Below are positions 1 through 13,130 of a DNA stretch of 64,000 nt, piece after piece. The DNA comes from Siphonodentalium dalli (taxonomy: Eukaryota > Mollusca > Scaphopoda > Gadilida > Siphonodentaliidae). Where the stretch lies: assembly GCA_032622095.1 (NCBI GenBank), contig CP136069.1, positions 11,490,036 through 11,554,035 of the forward strand, given 5' to 3'. Position 1 is the stretch's first letter. Each line of letters begins with the position of its first letter. The notes under the pieces were generated by a model. It worked only from the letters and a program-made list of their open reading frames with translations, made no database searches and was not told the origin of the DNA. A program made the position numbers and the translations under genes.

Positions 1-20
1 ATTATATTATGCACCTTTAA
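1..20. repeat. Right-end fragment of a TTAA MITE
   Basis: The window opens with ATTATGCACCT followed by TTAA at 17-20. This matches the right terminus of the MITE at 23950-24392 (ATAATGCACCT then TTAA). Only the end is inside the window, so the assignment rests on a short match. Confidence 0.35.
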
Positions 21-820
21 CCTCCAAAAATGCATTAAAATAAACATATAATTTCTGTATACTCTCAATAACGTATCAGTTTGTTTGTATGCAATTCAAC
101 TGACAATATGTGAAATTCAAGAGTTTTAGTCGAATGTTTCCTGCAAAATTCTTTAGTGAAAATGCATGTCACAGAGTTCTTACTTGGACTAATGCAAAGC
201 ACAAGTTTATGTCTTAAACACCATTAATATATAGCCACAGTTGGAATACAATCTTTGAAATAGTCCGAGGCCGGTGCTATCAGTGGTCTCAACAATAGTG
301 TAAACAATATCTACTTGAACGAAATAACAGAACATCGCATTGACAATTATACATATAGAAAAACAAATAGATCAAATAAGGATTGGATAACAAGCCATAA
401 GCCTTTATTATACCTCATAGTAAAGCCTATATTAATTTCCCATAGGGTGTGATTTTACAATTTGCAATGTTTCCCGCCCATGAAACATTGCCGGTCACCA
501 TTTTTGTAATGTTTACCGCTCCGACCGAAAAAGCCCGAACATGTTCACGTAAGCACCCGAAAGAAATTTTATGACGTATTTTGACCGTGCCATTCAAACA
601 GGAAACCCCAAATCGTCACGATTCAGACGACTTCCGCATTCTTCAAAGTAAACATCATGGATGCCTGTGTCAAATCGAAGCGATTCGCGGATGTTTCACT
701 CCGTGATATATCGAAATTATAGACGAAAAAGACAGTAAAAGCACGAAGAGGTGTATCACAAGCAGAAAGCGTATGCTTGATGACTTTCTGATCGGACTGC
801 TGACATGGTTATTCGGTATA
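21..820. other. Intergenic, no gene seen
   Basis: No exon-like reading frame or splice-bounded segment is evident. Around 465-515 the sequence GGTCACCATTTTTGTAATG resembles the outer end of the foldback hairpin at 821-967, so part of this stretch may belong to the same repeat family. The rest is AT-rich and unremarkable. Confidence 0.5.
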
Positions 821-967
821 ATAAAAACAATGGTGACCTGGCTCGAGGGCAACATTGCGAATAGTCTCCCAGAGGAACCAATGTCTCCCGATGCGGAGCC
901 GAGGGAGACATTGGTTGCTCGGGGAGACAATCCGCAATGTTGCTCTCGAGCAAGGTCACCATTTTTA
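821..967. repeat. Foldback (inverted-repeat) element
   Basis: Two arms of about 65 bases (roughly 821-889 and 903-967) are reverse complements with roughly 90% identity by eye, separated by a 13-base spacer at 890-902. Overlapping short ORFs on both strands are an automatic result of the palindrome and not genes. It resembles a foldback or palindromic MITE. A transcript crossing it could fold into a long hairpin, but transcription is not shown. Confidence 0.8.
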
Positions 968-1434
968 TAATGGCGTTTATAAAAATCCTTTTTTCTAGAA
1001 ATGTTACCCCGAGAGTCAATAGACAGCTAGAAGGTAGAGGACGGGAATTTGAATATTGTTCTATATTTTCCCATAAATGTTGGAAATTTGTTAAGCGAGT
1101 GCAGTGATGAGAAAGTGAAAGGTGGAGGTGTGATAGAAGGGATAATATAATGAAGTAGGTAGGAAAGATAATGAAGTAGGTAGCAAAGATGTGTGATAAA
1201 TGGTGTGTACAATAATGCCTCAGTGAAAATCTATTTTTTAAATTATGGTTTAGAATTATGATGTAGTATCCAATATAGAAACTGAGTTAGACGCCAAATA
1301 TGTCTCTACACCCAGGAGAGATGATACATGCTTGTATTGATACTGTTTTACCGTTGGACATTTATTGTACACAACAAACCATTTTTCCTAATCATTTTCG
1401 ACACCCACCCTCATAGAAATACGAAATAAAAAAG
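968..1434. other. Intergenic flank of the satellite
   Basis: No gene is seen. A 22-23 base direct repeat containing ATAATGAAGTAGGTAG occurs twice near 1145-1190. The sequence passes into the satellite array near 1435 without an obvious junction motif. Confidence 0.5.
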
Positions 1435-3180
1435 TCCAGACACATCCTTAATTAGTCTCCAGTAACTATGACAACTAATAACATCCCTAATTAGTCTCCA
1501 ACTAAAGGCAAACCCAATGACTCCCTTATTAGTCTCCAGTAATGATATCTCCCTAATTTGTCCCAAGTAATGATGTCTCCATAATCAGTCTCCAGTAACT
1601 ATGACTCCCTAATTAGTCTCCAGTAATGATGTCTCCCTAATTACGCTCCAGTAATGATGTCTCCCTAACTAGTCACCAGGAATGATGTCTCCCTAATTAG
1701 TCTCCAGTAAATATGACTAACTAATTAGTCTCCAGTAATGATGACTCCATAATTAGCCTCCAGTAATAATGTCTCCTTAATTAGTCTCCAGTAACTATGA
1801 CTCCATTATTAGTATCGAGTAACGATGTCTCCCTAATTAGTCTCCAGTAACTATGACTCACTAATTAGGCTCCAGTAATAATGACTCCCTAATTAGTCTC
1901 CAGTCAGAATGACTCACTAATTAGTCTCCAGTAAAGATGACTCCCTAATTTGTATCCGATAACGATGACTCCCTAATTAGTCTCCAGTAATGATGACTCA
2001 TTAAATAGTCTCCAAGCAATGATGACTCACTAATTAGTCTCCAATAATGATGACTCCTTAATTAGACTCCAGTAACTATGACTCCCTAATTAGTCTCCAA
2101 TAATGATGAAACCCAATTAGTCTCCATTAACTATGACTCCATAATTAGTCTCCAGTAATGATGACTCCCTAATTAGTCTCCAGTAATGATTAATCCCTAA
2201 TTATTCTCCAGTAGACATGACTCCCTAATTAGTCTCCACAAATGATGACACCCTAATTAGTCTCCAACAATGATGACTCCCTAATTAGTCTCCAGTAATG
2301 ATGACTCCCTAATTAGTCTCCAGTAACCATGACAACTAACAACATCCCTAATTAGTCTCCACTAATGATGACTCCCTAATTAGTCTCAAGTAACCATGAC
2401 AACTAACAACATCCCTAATTAATCTCCAGTAACTATGACTCCAAAATTAGTATCCGGTAATGATGACTCCGTAATTAGTCTCCAGTAACTATGACTCCCT
2501 AATTAGTCTCCAGTAATGACACCTCCCTAATTAGTATCCAGTAATTGTGACTTACTAATTAGTCTCCATTAACTATGACATCCAACAACATCCCTAATAA
2601 GTCTCCAGTAACTATGACTACTAACAACATCCCTAATTAGTCACCAGTAATGGTGACTCCCTAATTAGTCTCCAGTAACTATGACTCCCTAATTAGACTG
2701 AAGTAACTGTGACAACTAACAACATCCCTAATTAGTCTCCAGTAACTATGACACCCTAATTAGTCTCCAGTAACTATGACACCCTAAGTAGTATCCAGTA
2801 GCTATGACTCCCTAATTTGTCTCCAGTAATGATGATTCCGTAATTAGTCTCCAGTAACTATGACTTCATAATTAGTCTCCAGTAACTATGACACATAACA
2901 CCATCCCTAATTACAGTCCAGTAATGATGTCTCCCTAATTTGTCTCCAGTAACTATGACTCCCTAATTAGTGTCCAGTAATGATCACTCCTCAATTGTTC
3001 TCCAGTAAAAATGAATCCATAATTAGTCTACAGTAACTTTGACTCCCTAATAAGTTTCTAGTAACTGTGGTAACTAGCAACATCCCTAATTAATCTCCAG
3101 TAACTATGACTCCCTAATAAGTTTCCAGTAACCATGACAACTAGCAACATCCATAATTAGTCTCCAGTAAAGATGAATCC

Positions 3181-4645
3181 CTGATTAGTATCCATTAATG
3201 ACGAATCCCTAATTAGTCTCCAGTAATGATGACTGACTAATTAGTCTCCAGTTATGATGACTCCCTAATTAGTCTCTAATAATGACGACTCCCTAATTAG
3301 TCTCCAGTAATGATGAATCCCTAATTAGTCTCCAGTAACGATGATTCCCTAATTTGTCTCCCGTAACTATGACTCCATAATTAGTCTCCAGTAATGATGA
3401 CTGCCAATTAGTATCCAGTAACTATGACTCCCTAATTAGTCACCATTAATGATGACTCCCTAATTAGTCTCCAGTAATGATTAATTCATAATTATATTTC
3501 CCGTAGCTATGACTCCCTAATTAGTCTTCAGTAATGATGACACCCTAATTAGTCTCCAGTAATGATGACTCCCTAATTACTCTCCAGTAACTATGAATTT
3601 CTAATTGGTCTCCAGTAATGATTACTCCCTAATTAGTCTTCAGTAATGATGACTATCTAATAAGTATCCAGTAACCACGACGCCCTAATTAGTCTATAGT
3701 AACTATGACAACTAACAACTTCCCTAATTAGTCTCCAGTAATGATGACTCCCTAATTAGTCTCCAGTAACTATGACTCCCTAATTAGTCTCCAGTAACTG
3801 TGACAATTAACAACATAACTAATTAGTATCCAGTAAATATGACACCATAATTTGTCTCCAGTAATGATGACTTCGTAATTAGTCTCCAGTAACTTTGACT
3901 TCATAATTAGTGTCTAATAATGATGATTCCCTAATATGTCTCCAGTAACTTTGACTCAATAATTAGTCTCTTGTAACTATGAAAACACACAACATCCTTA
4001 ATCAATATCCAGTAATTATGACTCCCTAATTAGTCCCAGTATATGCGACAACTAACAACATCCCTAAATAGTCTCCAGTAACTATGACTCCCTAATTAAT
4101 CTCCTTTAAATATGACGCCATAATTAGTCTCCACTAATGATGACTCCCTAATTAGTCTCTAGTAACTATGACTCCATAATAAGTATCCAGTAACTATGAC
4201 AACTAACAACATCCCTAATTAGTATCCAGTAACCATGAATCCCTAATTAGTATCCAGTAACTTTGACAACTAACAACAACCCTAATTAGTCTCCAGTAAC
4301 CATGACTCCCTAATTGTTCACCGGTAATGGTGACTCCCTAATTAGTCTCCAGTAACAATGACTCCTAATTAGTATCCAGCAAATATGACAACTAACAAGA
4401 TCCTAATTAGTATTCAGTAACCATGACTCCCTAATAAGCCTGCAGTAACGGAGCCTCCATAATTAGTCTCCAGAAACTATGACTCCCTAATTAGTAACCA
4501 ATAACTATGACTCCATGATTAACTAATAACATCCTTATAAGTCTCCAATAAAATTGACTCCCTAATTAGTCTCTAGTAATGATGAATCCCTAATTAGTCT
4601 CCAGTAATGATCATTCCCTAATTTGTATCCAGTAACTATGACTCC
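3181..4645. repeat. Higher-order unit A, copy 1 (~1.45 kb)
   Basis: This block recurs immediately downstream at 4646-6082. The motif CTGATTAGTATCCATTAATG starts at 3181 and again at 4646. Near the far end the offset has shrunk from 1465 to 1437, exactly one 28-bp monomer, which shows a later single-monomer loss or gain. Confidence 0.85.
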
Positions 4646-6082
4646 CTGATTAGTATCCATTAATGACGAATCCCTAATTATTCTCCAGTAATGATGACTG
4701 ACTAATTAGTCTCCAGTTATGATGACTCCCTAATTAGTCTCTAATAATGACGACTCCCTAATTAGTCTCCAGTAATGATGAATCCCTAATTAGTCTCCAG
4801 TAATGATGATTCCCTAATTTGTCTCCCGTAACTATGACTCCATAATTAGTCTCCAGTAATGATGACTGCCAATTAGTATCCAGTAACTATGACTCCCTAA
4901 TTAGTCTCCAGTAATGATGACTCCCTACTTAGTCTCCAGTAATGATTAATTCATAATTATATTTCCCGTAGCTATGACTCCCTAATTAGTCTTCAGTAAT
5001 GATGACACCCTAATTAGTCTCCAGTAATGATGACTCCCTAATTACTCTTCAGTAACTATGAATTTCTAATTGGTCTCCAGTAATGATTACTCCCTAATTA
5101 GTCTTCAGTAATGATGACTATCTAATAAGTATCCAGTAACCACGACGCCCTAATTAGTCTATAGTAACTATGACAACTAACAACTTCCCTAATTAGTCTC
5201 CAGTAATGATGACTCCCTAATTAGTCTCCAGTAACTGTGACAATTAACAACATAACTAATTAGTATCCAGTAAATATGACACCATAATTTGTCTCCAGTA
5301 ATGATGACTTCGTAATTAGTCTCCAGTAACTTTGACTTCATAATTAGTGTCTAATAATGATGATTCCCTAATATGTCTCCAGTAACTTTGACTCAATAAT
5401 TAGTCTCTTGTAACTATGACAACACACAACATCCTTAATCAATATCCAGTAATTATGACTCCCTAATTAGTCCCAGTATATGCGACAAATAACAACATCC
5501 CTAAATAGTCTCCAGTAACTATGACTCCCTAATTAATCTCCTTTAAATATGACGCCATAATTAGTCTCCACTAATGATGACTCCCTAATTAGTCTCTAGT
5601 AACTATGACTCCATAATTAGTATCCAGTAACTATGACAACTAACAACATCCCTAATTAGTATCCAGTAACCATGAATCCCTAATTAGTATCCAGTAACTT
5701 TGACAACTAACAACAACCCTAATTAGTCTCCAGTAACCATGACTCCCTAATTGTTCACCGGTAATGGTGACTCCCTAATTAGTCTCCAGTAACAATGACT
5801 CCTAATTAGTATCCAGCAAATATGACAACTAACAAGATCCTAATTAGTATTCAGTAACCATGACTCCCTAATAAGCCTGCAGTAACGGAGCCTCCATAAT
5901 TAGTCTCCAGAAACTATGACTCCCTAATTAGTAACCAATAACTATGACTCCATGATTAACTAATAACATCCTTATAAGTCTCCAATAAAATTGACTCCCT
6001 AATTAGTCTCTAGTAATGATGAATCCCTAATTAGTCTCCAGTAATGATGATTCCCTAATTTGTCTCCAGTAACTATGACTCC
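4646..6082. repeat. Higher-order unit A, copy 2
   Basis: This is the second copy of the block at 3181-4645, with the same order of variant monomers (including the rare CTCCATGATTAACTAATAAC junction) and one 28-bp monomer fewer. Confidence 0.85.
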
Positions 6083-6140
6083 CTAATTAGTCTCCAGTAA
6101 TGATGACTGCCAATTAATCTCCAGTAACTATGACTCCCCA

Positions 6141-9100
6141 ATTAGTCTCCAGTAATGATGACTTCCTAATTAGTCAACAGTAATGATTAATTCCTAATTA
6201 TTCTCCAGTAGCTATGACTCCCTAATTAATCTTCAGTAATGATGACACCCTAATTAGTCTCCAGTAATGATGACTCCATAATTACTCTCCAGTAACTATG
6301 TCACCTTAATTAGTCTCCAGTGATAATGACTGCCAATTACTCTCCATTAACTATGTCTCACTAATTGGTATTCAGTAATGATGACTCCCCAATTAGTCTT
6401 CAGTAATAATGACTATCTAAAAAGTCTCCAGTAACCATGACTTTCTAAATAGTCTGCAGTAACTGTGACAACTAACAATATCCCTAATTAGTCTCCAGAA
6501 ATGATGACTCCCTAATTAGTGCCCTGGAACTATCACAAATAACAACATCCCTAATTAGTCTCCAGCAGCTATGACTCCCTAATTAGTCTCCAGTAACCAT
6601 GAATCCATAATCAGTCTCCAGTAACATTAGTCCCCAGTAATGATAACTCCATAACTAGTATCCAGTAACTATGACAACTATCAACATCCCTAATTAGTCT
6701 CCAGTAATGATAACTCCCTAATTATTCTCAGTAATAATGACTCCCAATTTGTCTCCAGTAATAATGACTCCATAATTAGTCTCCGGTAGCTATGACAACT
6801 AACAACGTTCTAAATGTTCTCCAGTAATGATGACTCCCTATTTAATCTCCAGTAAACATGACTAATTATTCGCCAGTAACAATGACTCCCTAATTAGTCT
6901 CCACTAACTATGACAACTAACAACATCCATAATTAGTCTCCAGGAACTGTGACTCCCTAATTAGTATCCAATAACTATGACAATTAACAATATTATTAAT
7001 TAGTCTCCAGCAGTGGTGACTCCCTAATAAGTCTCCAGTAACTATGACTCCCTAATTAGTTTACATTAAATGTGACATCTAACAACATCCCTAGTTAGTC
7101 TCCAGTAATTATTACTTCCTAATTAGTATCCAGTAACCATGAGTCCATAACTAGTCTCCAGGAACTATGTCAACTAACAACATCCCTACTTAGTCTCCAG
7201 CAACTATGATTCCCTAATTAGTATCGAGTAACTATGACTCCCTAATTAGTCTCCAGTAACTATGACTCCCTAATTAGTATCCAGCAACAATGACAACTAA
7301 CAATATCCCTAGTTAGTCTCCAGTAATGATGACAACCCTAATTAATCTCCAGTAACCATGACTCCCTACTTATTCTCCATCACAATGACTCCCTAATTAG
7401 TCTCCAGTAAATATGACAACTAACAACATCCCTAATTAGTCTCCAGTAACTATGACTCCCTAATTAGTCTCCAATAACTATGACAACTAACAACAGTAAC
7501 AATTAGTCTCCAGCAGTGATGACTCCCTAATAAGTCTCAAGTGATGTTGACAACTAACAACATACCTAATTAGTCTCCAGTAATGATGACTCCCTAATTA
7601 TTCTCAGTTATGATGATTCCCAATTAGTCTCCAGTAACAATGACTCCATAATTAGTCTCCGGTAACTATGACAACTAACATCGTTCTTAATTAGTCTCCA
7701 GTAATGATGACTCCCTAATTAGTCTCCAGTAAAGATTAATTCGTAATTATTCTCAAGTAGGTATGACTCCCTTATTAGTCTTCAGTAATGATGACACCCT
7801 AATTAGTCTCCAGTAATGATGACTTCCTAATTACTCTCCAGTAACTATGACTCCCTAATTAGTCTCCAGTGATGATGACTCCCAATTAGTCTCCATTAGC
7901 TATGATTCCCTAATTGTTCTCCAGAAATGGAACTCCGTAATTAGTCTTCAGTAATGATGACTCCCTAATTAGTCTCCAGTAACTATGACTCCCTAATTAG
8001 TCTCCAGTAACTGTGACATCTAACAACATAACTAATTAGTCTCCAGTAAATATGACTCCCTAATTTGTATCCAGTAATGATGACCCCGTAATTAGTTTCC
8101 AGTAACTATCACTTCATAATTAATTTCTGCTAATGATGATTCCCTAATATGTCTCCAGAAACTTTGACACACTAATTATTCTATTGTAACTATGACAACA
8201 AACAACATCCTTAATTAATATCCAGTAATTAAGACTCCCTAATTAGTCTCCAGTATATGTGACAACAAACAACATCCCTAATTAGTCTCCAGTAACTATG
8301 ACTTCCTAATTAGTCTCCTGTAAATATGACTCCCTAATTAGTCTCCAGTAACTATGACTCCATAATTAGGATCCAGTAACTATGACAAAAAACAACATCT
8401 TTAATTAGTCTCCAGTAACAATGAATCCCTAATTAGTATCCAGTAACTATGACAACTAACAACATCCCTCATTAGTCTCCAGTAACCATGACTTCCTAAT
8501 TGTTCACCAGTAATGATGACTCCCTAATTAGTCTCCAGTAACAACTCATAAATAGTAAACAGCAAATATGACAACTAACAACATCCCTAATTAGTCGTCT
8601 GTAACCATGACTCCCTAATTAGTCTGCAGTAATGGAGACTCCATAATTAGTCTCCAGAAACTATGACTCCCTAATTAGTATCCAGTAACTATGACAACTA
8701 ACAACATCCCTAATTAGTCTCCGATAACTATGACTCCATAATTAGTCTCCAGTAACTATGACAACTAATAACATGCTTATAATTCTTCAATAAAATTGAT
8801 TCCTTAATTAGTTTCCAGTAACCATGACTCCCTAATTAGTCTCCAGTAACTATGACTCCCTAATTAGTCTACACAAACTATGACAAACTAACAACATCCC
8901 TAATTAATCTCCAGTAATGATTACTCCCTAATTAGTCACCAGTAACTATAACTTCCTAATTAGTCTGCAGTAACCATGAATCCCTAATTAGTCTCCAGAA
9001 ATGATGATTCCCTAATTAGTTCCCTGAAACTATGATAAATAACAACATCCCTAATTAGTCTCCAGCAGCTATGACTCCCTAATTAGTCTCCAGTAACCAT

Positions 9101-9615
9101 GACTCAATAATTAGTCTCCAGTAACCATGACTCCATAATTAGTCTCCATTAATGATGACTCCCTAACTAGTATCCAGTAACTATGACAACTATCAACATC
9201 CCTAATTAGTCTCCAGTAACTATGACAACTTACAAAATCCCTAATTAGATTCTAGTAATGATGACTCCCTAATTATTCTCAGTAATGATGATTCCCAATT
9301 AGTCTCCAGTAACAATGACTCCATAATTAGTCTCCGGTAACTATGACAACTAACATCGTTCTTAATTAGTCTCCAGTAATGATGATTCCATAATTAGTCT
9401 CCAGTAATGATTAATTCGTAATTATTCTCAAGTAGGAATGACTCCCTAATTAGTCTTCAGTAATGATGACACCCTAATTAGTCTCCAGTAATGATGACTA
9501 CCTAATTAATCTCCAGTAACTATGGCTCCCTAATTAGTCTTCAGTGATGATGACTCCCAATTAGTCTCCATTAGCTATGACTCCCTAATTGTTCTCCAGA
9601 AATGACGACTCCGTA
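6141..9615. repeat. 3,475-bp tandem duplication, copy 1
   Basis: From 6141 the sequence matches the sequence from 9616 at a constant offset of 3,475 bases until about 13098. In the parts compared line by line I saw a single base difference (ACTAACAACA near 6917 against ACTGACAACA near 10392). Neighbouring monomers differ from each other by many bases, so this duplication is far younger than the array, or it is an assembly artefact. Confidence 0.93.
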
Positions 9616-12600
9616 ATTAGTCTCCAGTAATGATGACTTCCTAATTAGTCAACAGTAATGATTAATTCCTAATTATTCTCCAGTAGCTATGACTCCCTAA
9701 TTAATCTTCAGTAATGATGACACCCTAATTAGTCTCCAGTAATGATGACTCCATAATTACTCTCCAGTAACTATGTCACCTTAATTAGTCTCCAGTGATA
9801 ATGACTGCCAATTACTCTCCATTAACTATGTCTCACTAATTGGTATTCAGTAATGATGACTCCCCAATTAGTCTTCAGTAATAATGACTATCTAAAAAGT
9901 CTCCAGTAACCATGACTTTCTAAATAGTCTGCAGTAACTGTGACAACTAACAATATCCCTAATTAGTCTCCAGAAATGATGACTCCCTAATTAGTGCCCT
10001 GGAACTATCACAAATAACAACATCCCTAATTAGTCTCCAGCAGCTATGACTCCCTAATTAGTCTCCAGTAACCATGAATCCATAATCAGTCTCCAGTAAC
10101 ATTAGTCCCCAGTAATGATAACTCCATAACTAGTATCCAGTAACTATGACAACTATCAACATCCCTAATTAGTCTCCAGTAATGATAACTCCCTAATTAT
10201 TCTCAGTAATAATGACTCCCAATTTGTCTCCAGTAATAATGACTCCATAATTAGTCTCCGGTAGCTATGACAACTAACAACGTTCTAAATGTTCTCCAGT
10301 AATGATGACTCCCTATTTAATCTCCAGTAAACATGACTAATTATTCGCCAGTAACAATGACTCCCTAATTAGTCTCCACTAACTATGACAACTGACAACA
10401 TCCATAATTAGTCTCCAGGAACTGTGACTCCCTAATTAGTATCCAATAACTATGACAATTAACAATATTATTAATTAGTCTCCAGCAGTGGTGACTCCCT
10501 AATAAGTCTCCAGTAACTATGACTCCCTAATTAGTTTACATTAAATGTGACATCTAACAACATCCCTAGTTAGTCTCCAGTAATTATTACTTCCTAATTA
10601 GTATCCAGTAACCATGAGTCCATAACTAGTCTCCAGGAACTATGTCAACTAACAACATCCCTACTTAGTCTCCAGCAACTATGATTCCCTAATTAGTATC
10701 GAGTAACTATGACTCCCTAATTAGTCTCCAGTAACTATGACTCCCTAATTAGTATCCAGCAACAATGACAACTAACAATATCCCTAGTTAGTCTCCAGTA
10801 ATGATGACAACCCTAATTAATCTCCAGTAACCATGACTCCCTACTTATTCTCCATCACAATGACTCCCTAATTAGTCTCCAGTAAATATGACAACTAACA
10901 ACATCCCTAATTAGTCTCCAGTAACTATGACTCCCTAATTAGTCTCCAATAACTATGACAACTAACAACAGTAACAATTAGTCTCCAGCAGTGATGACTC
11001 CCTAATAAGTCTCAAGTGATGTTGACAACTAACAACATACCTAATTAGTCTCCAGTAATGATGACTCCCTAATTATTCTCAGTTATGATGATTCCCAATT
11101 AGTCTCCAGTAACAATGACTCCATAATTAGTCTCCGGTAACTATGACAACTAACATCGTTCTTAATTAGTCTCCAGTAATGATGACTCCCTAATTAGTCT
11201 CCAGTAAAGATTAATTCGTAATTATTCTCAAGTAGGTATGACTCCCTTATTAGTCTTCAGTAATGATGACACCCTAATTAGTCTCCAGTAATGATGACTT
11301 CCTAATTACTCTCCAGTAACTATGACTCCCTAATTAGTCTCCAGTGATGATGACTCCCAATTAGTCTCCATTAGCTATGATTCCCTAATTGTTCTCCAGA
11401 AATGGAACTCCGTAATTAGTCTTCAGTAATGATGACTCCCTAATTAGTCTCCAGTAACTATGACTCCCTAATTAGTCTCCAGTAACTGTGACATCTAACA
11501 ACATAACTAATTAGTCTCCAGTAAATATGACTCCCTAATTTGTATCCAGTAATGATGACCCCGTAATTAGTTTCCAGTAACTATCACTTCATAATTAATT
11601 TCTGCTAATGATGATTCCCTAATATGTCTCCAGAAACTTTGACACACTAATTATTCTATTGTAACTATGACAACAAACAACATCCTTAATTAATATCCAG
11701 TAATTAAGACTCCCTAATTAGTCTCCAGTATATGTGACAACAAACAACATCCCTAATTAGTCTCCAGTAACTATGACTTCCTAATTAGTCTCCTGTAAAT
11801 ATGACTCCCTAATTAGTCTCCAGTAACTATGACTCCATAATTAGGATCCAGTAACTATGACAAAAAACAACATCTTTAATTAGTCTCCAGTAACAATGAA
11901 TCCCTAATTAGTATCCAGTAACTATGACAACTAACAACATCCCTCATTAGTCTCCAGTAACCATGACTTCCTAATTGTTCACCAGTAATGATGACTCCCT
12001 AATTAGTCTCCAGTAACAACTCATAAATAGTAAACAGCAAATATGACAACTAACAACATCCCTAATTAGTCGTCTGTAACCATGACTCCCTAATTAGTCT
12101 GCAGTAATGGAGACTCCATAATTAGTCTCCAGAAACTATGACTCCCTAATTAGTATCCAGTAACTATGACAACTAACAACATCCCTAATTAGTCTCCGAT
12201 AACTATGACTCCATAATTAGTCTCCAGTAACTATGACAACTAATAACATGCTTATAATTCTTCAATAAAATTGATTCCTTAATTAGTTTCCAGTAACCAT
12301 GACTCCCTAATTAGTCTCCAGTAACTATGACTCCCTAATTAGTCTACACAAACTATGACAAACTAACAACATCCCTAATTAATCTCCAGTAATGATTACT
12401 CCCTAATTAGTCACCAGTAACTATAACTTCCTAATTAGTCTGCAGTAACCATGAATCCCTAATTAGTCTCCAGAAATGATGATTCCCTAATTAGTTCCCT
12501 GAAACTATGATAAATAACAACATCCCTAATTAGTCTCCAGCAGCTATGACTCCCTAATTAGTCTCCAGTAACCATGACTCAATAATTAGTCTCCAGTAAC

Positions 12601-13090
12601 CATGACTCCATAATTAGTCTCCATTAATGATGACTCCCTAACTAGTATCCAGTAACTATGACAACTATCAACATCCCTAATTAGTCTCCAGTAACTATGA
12701 CAACTTACAAAATCCCTAATTAGATTCTAGTAATGATGACTCCCTAATTATTCTCAGTAATGATGATTCCCAATTAGTCTCCAGTAACAATGACTCCATA
12801 ATTAGTCTCCGGTAACTATGACAACTAACATCGTTCTTAATTAGTCTCCAGTAATGATGATTCCATAATTAGTCTCCAGTAATGATTAATTCGTAATTAT
12901 TCTCAAGTAGGAATGACTCCCTAATTAGTCTTCAGTAATGATGACACCCTAATTAGTCTCCAGTAATGATGACTACCTAATTAATCTCCAGTAACTATGG
13001 CTCCCTAATTAGTCTTCAGTGATGATGACTCCCAATTAGTCTCCATTAGCTATGACTCCCTAATTGTTCTCCAGAAATGACGACTCCGTA
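9616..13090. repeat. 3,475-bp tandem duplication, copy 2
   Basis: This is the second copy of 6141-9615 at a constant offset with no indel noticed. It ends near 13090, where AGTCACCAG replaces AGTCTCCAG and the sequence continues into a related but diverged higher-order unit. Confidence 0.93.
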
Positions 13091-13130
13091 ATTAGTCACC
13101 AGTAATGATGACTCCATAATTAGTCTCCAG

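Noticed and set aside
670-1019. Three overlapping 65-87-codon frames
   Set aside because: They mirror each other because the DNA is a palindrome.
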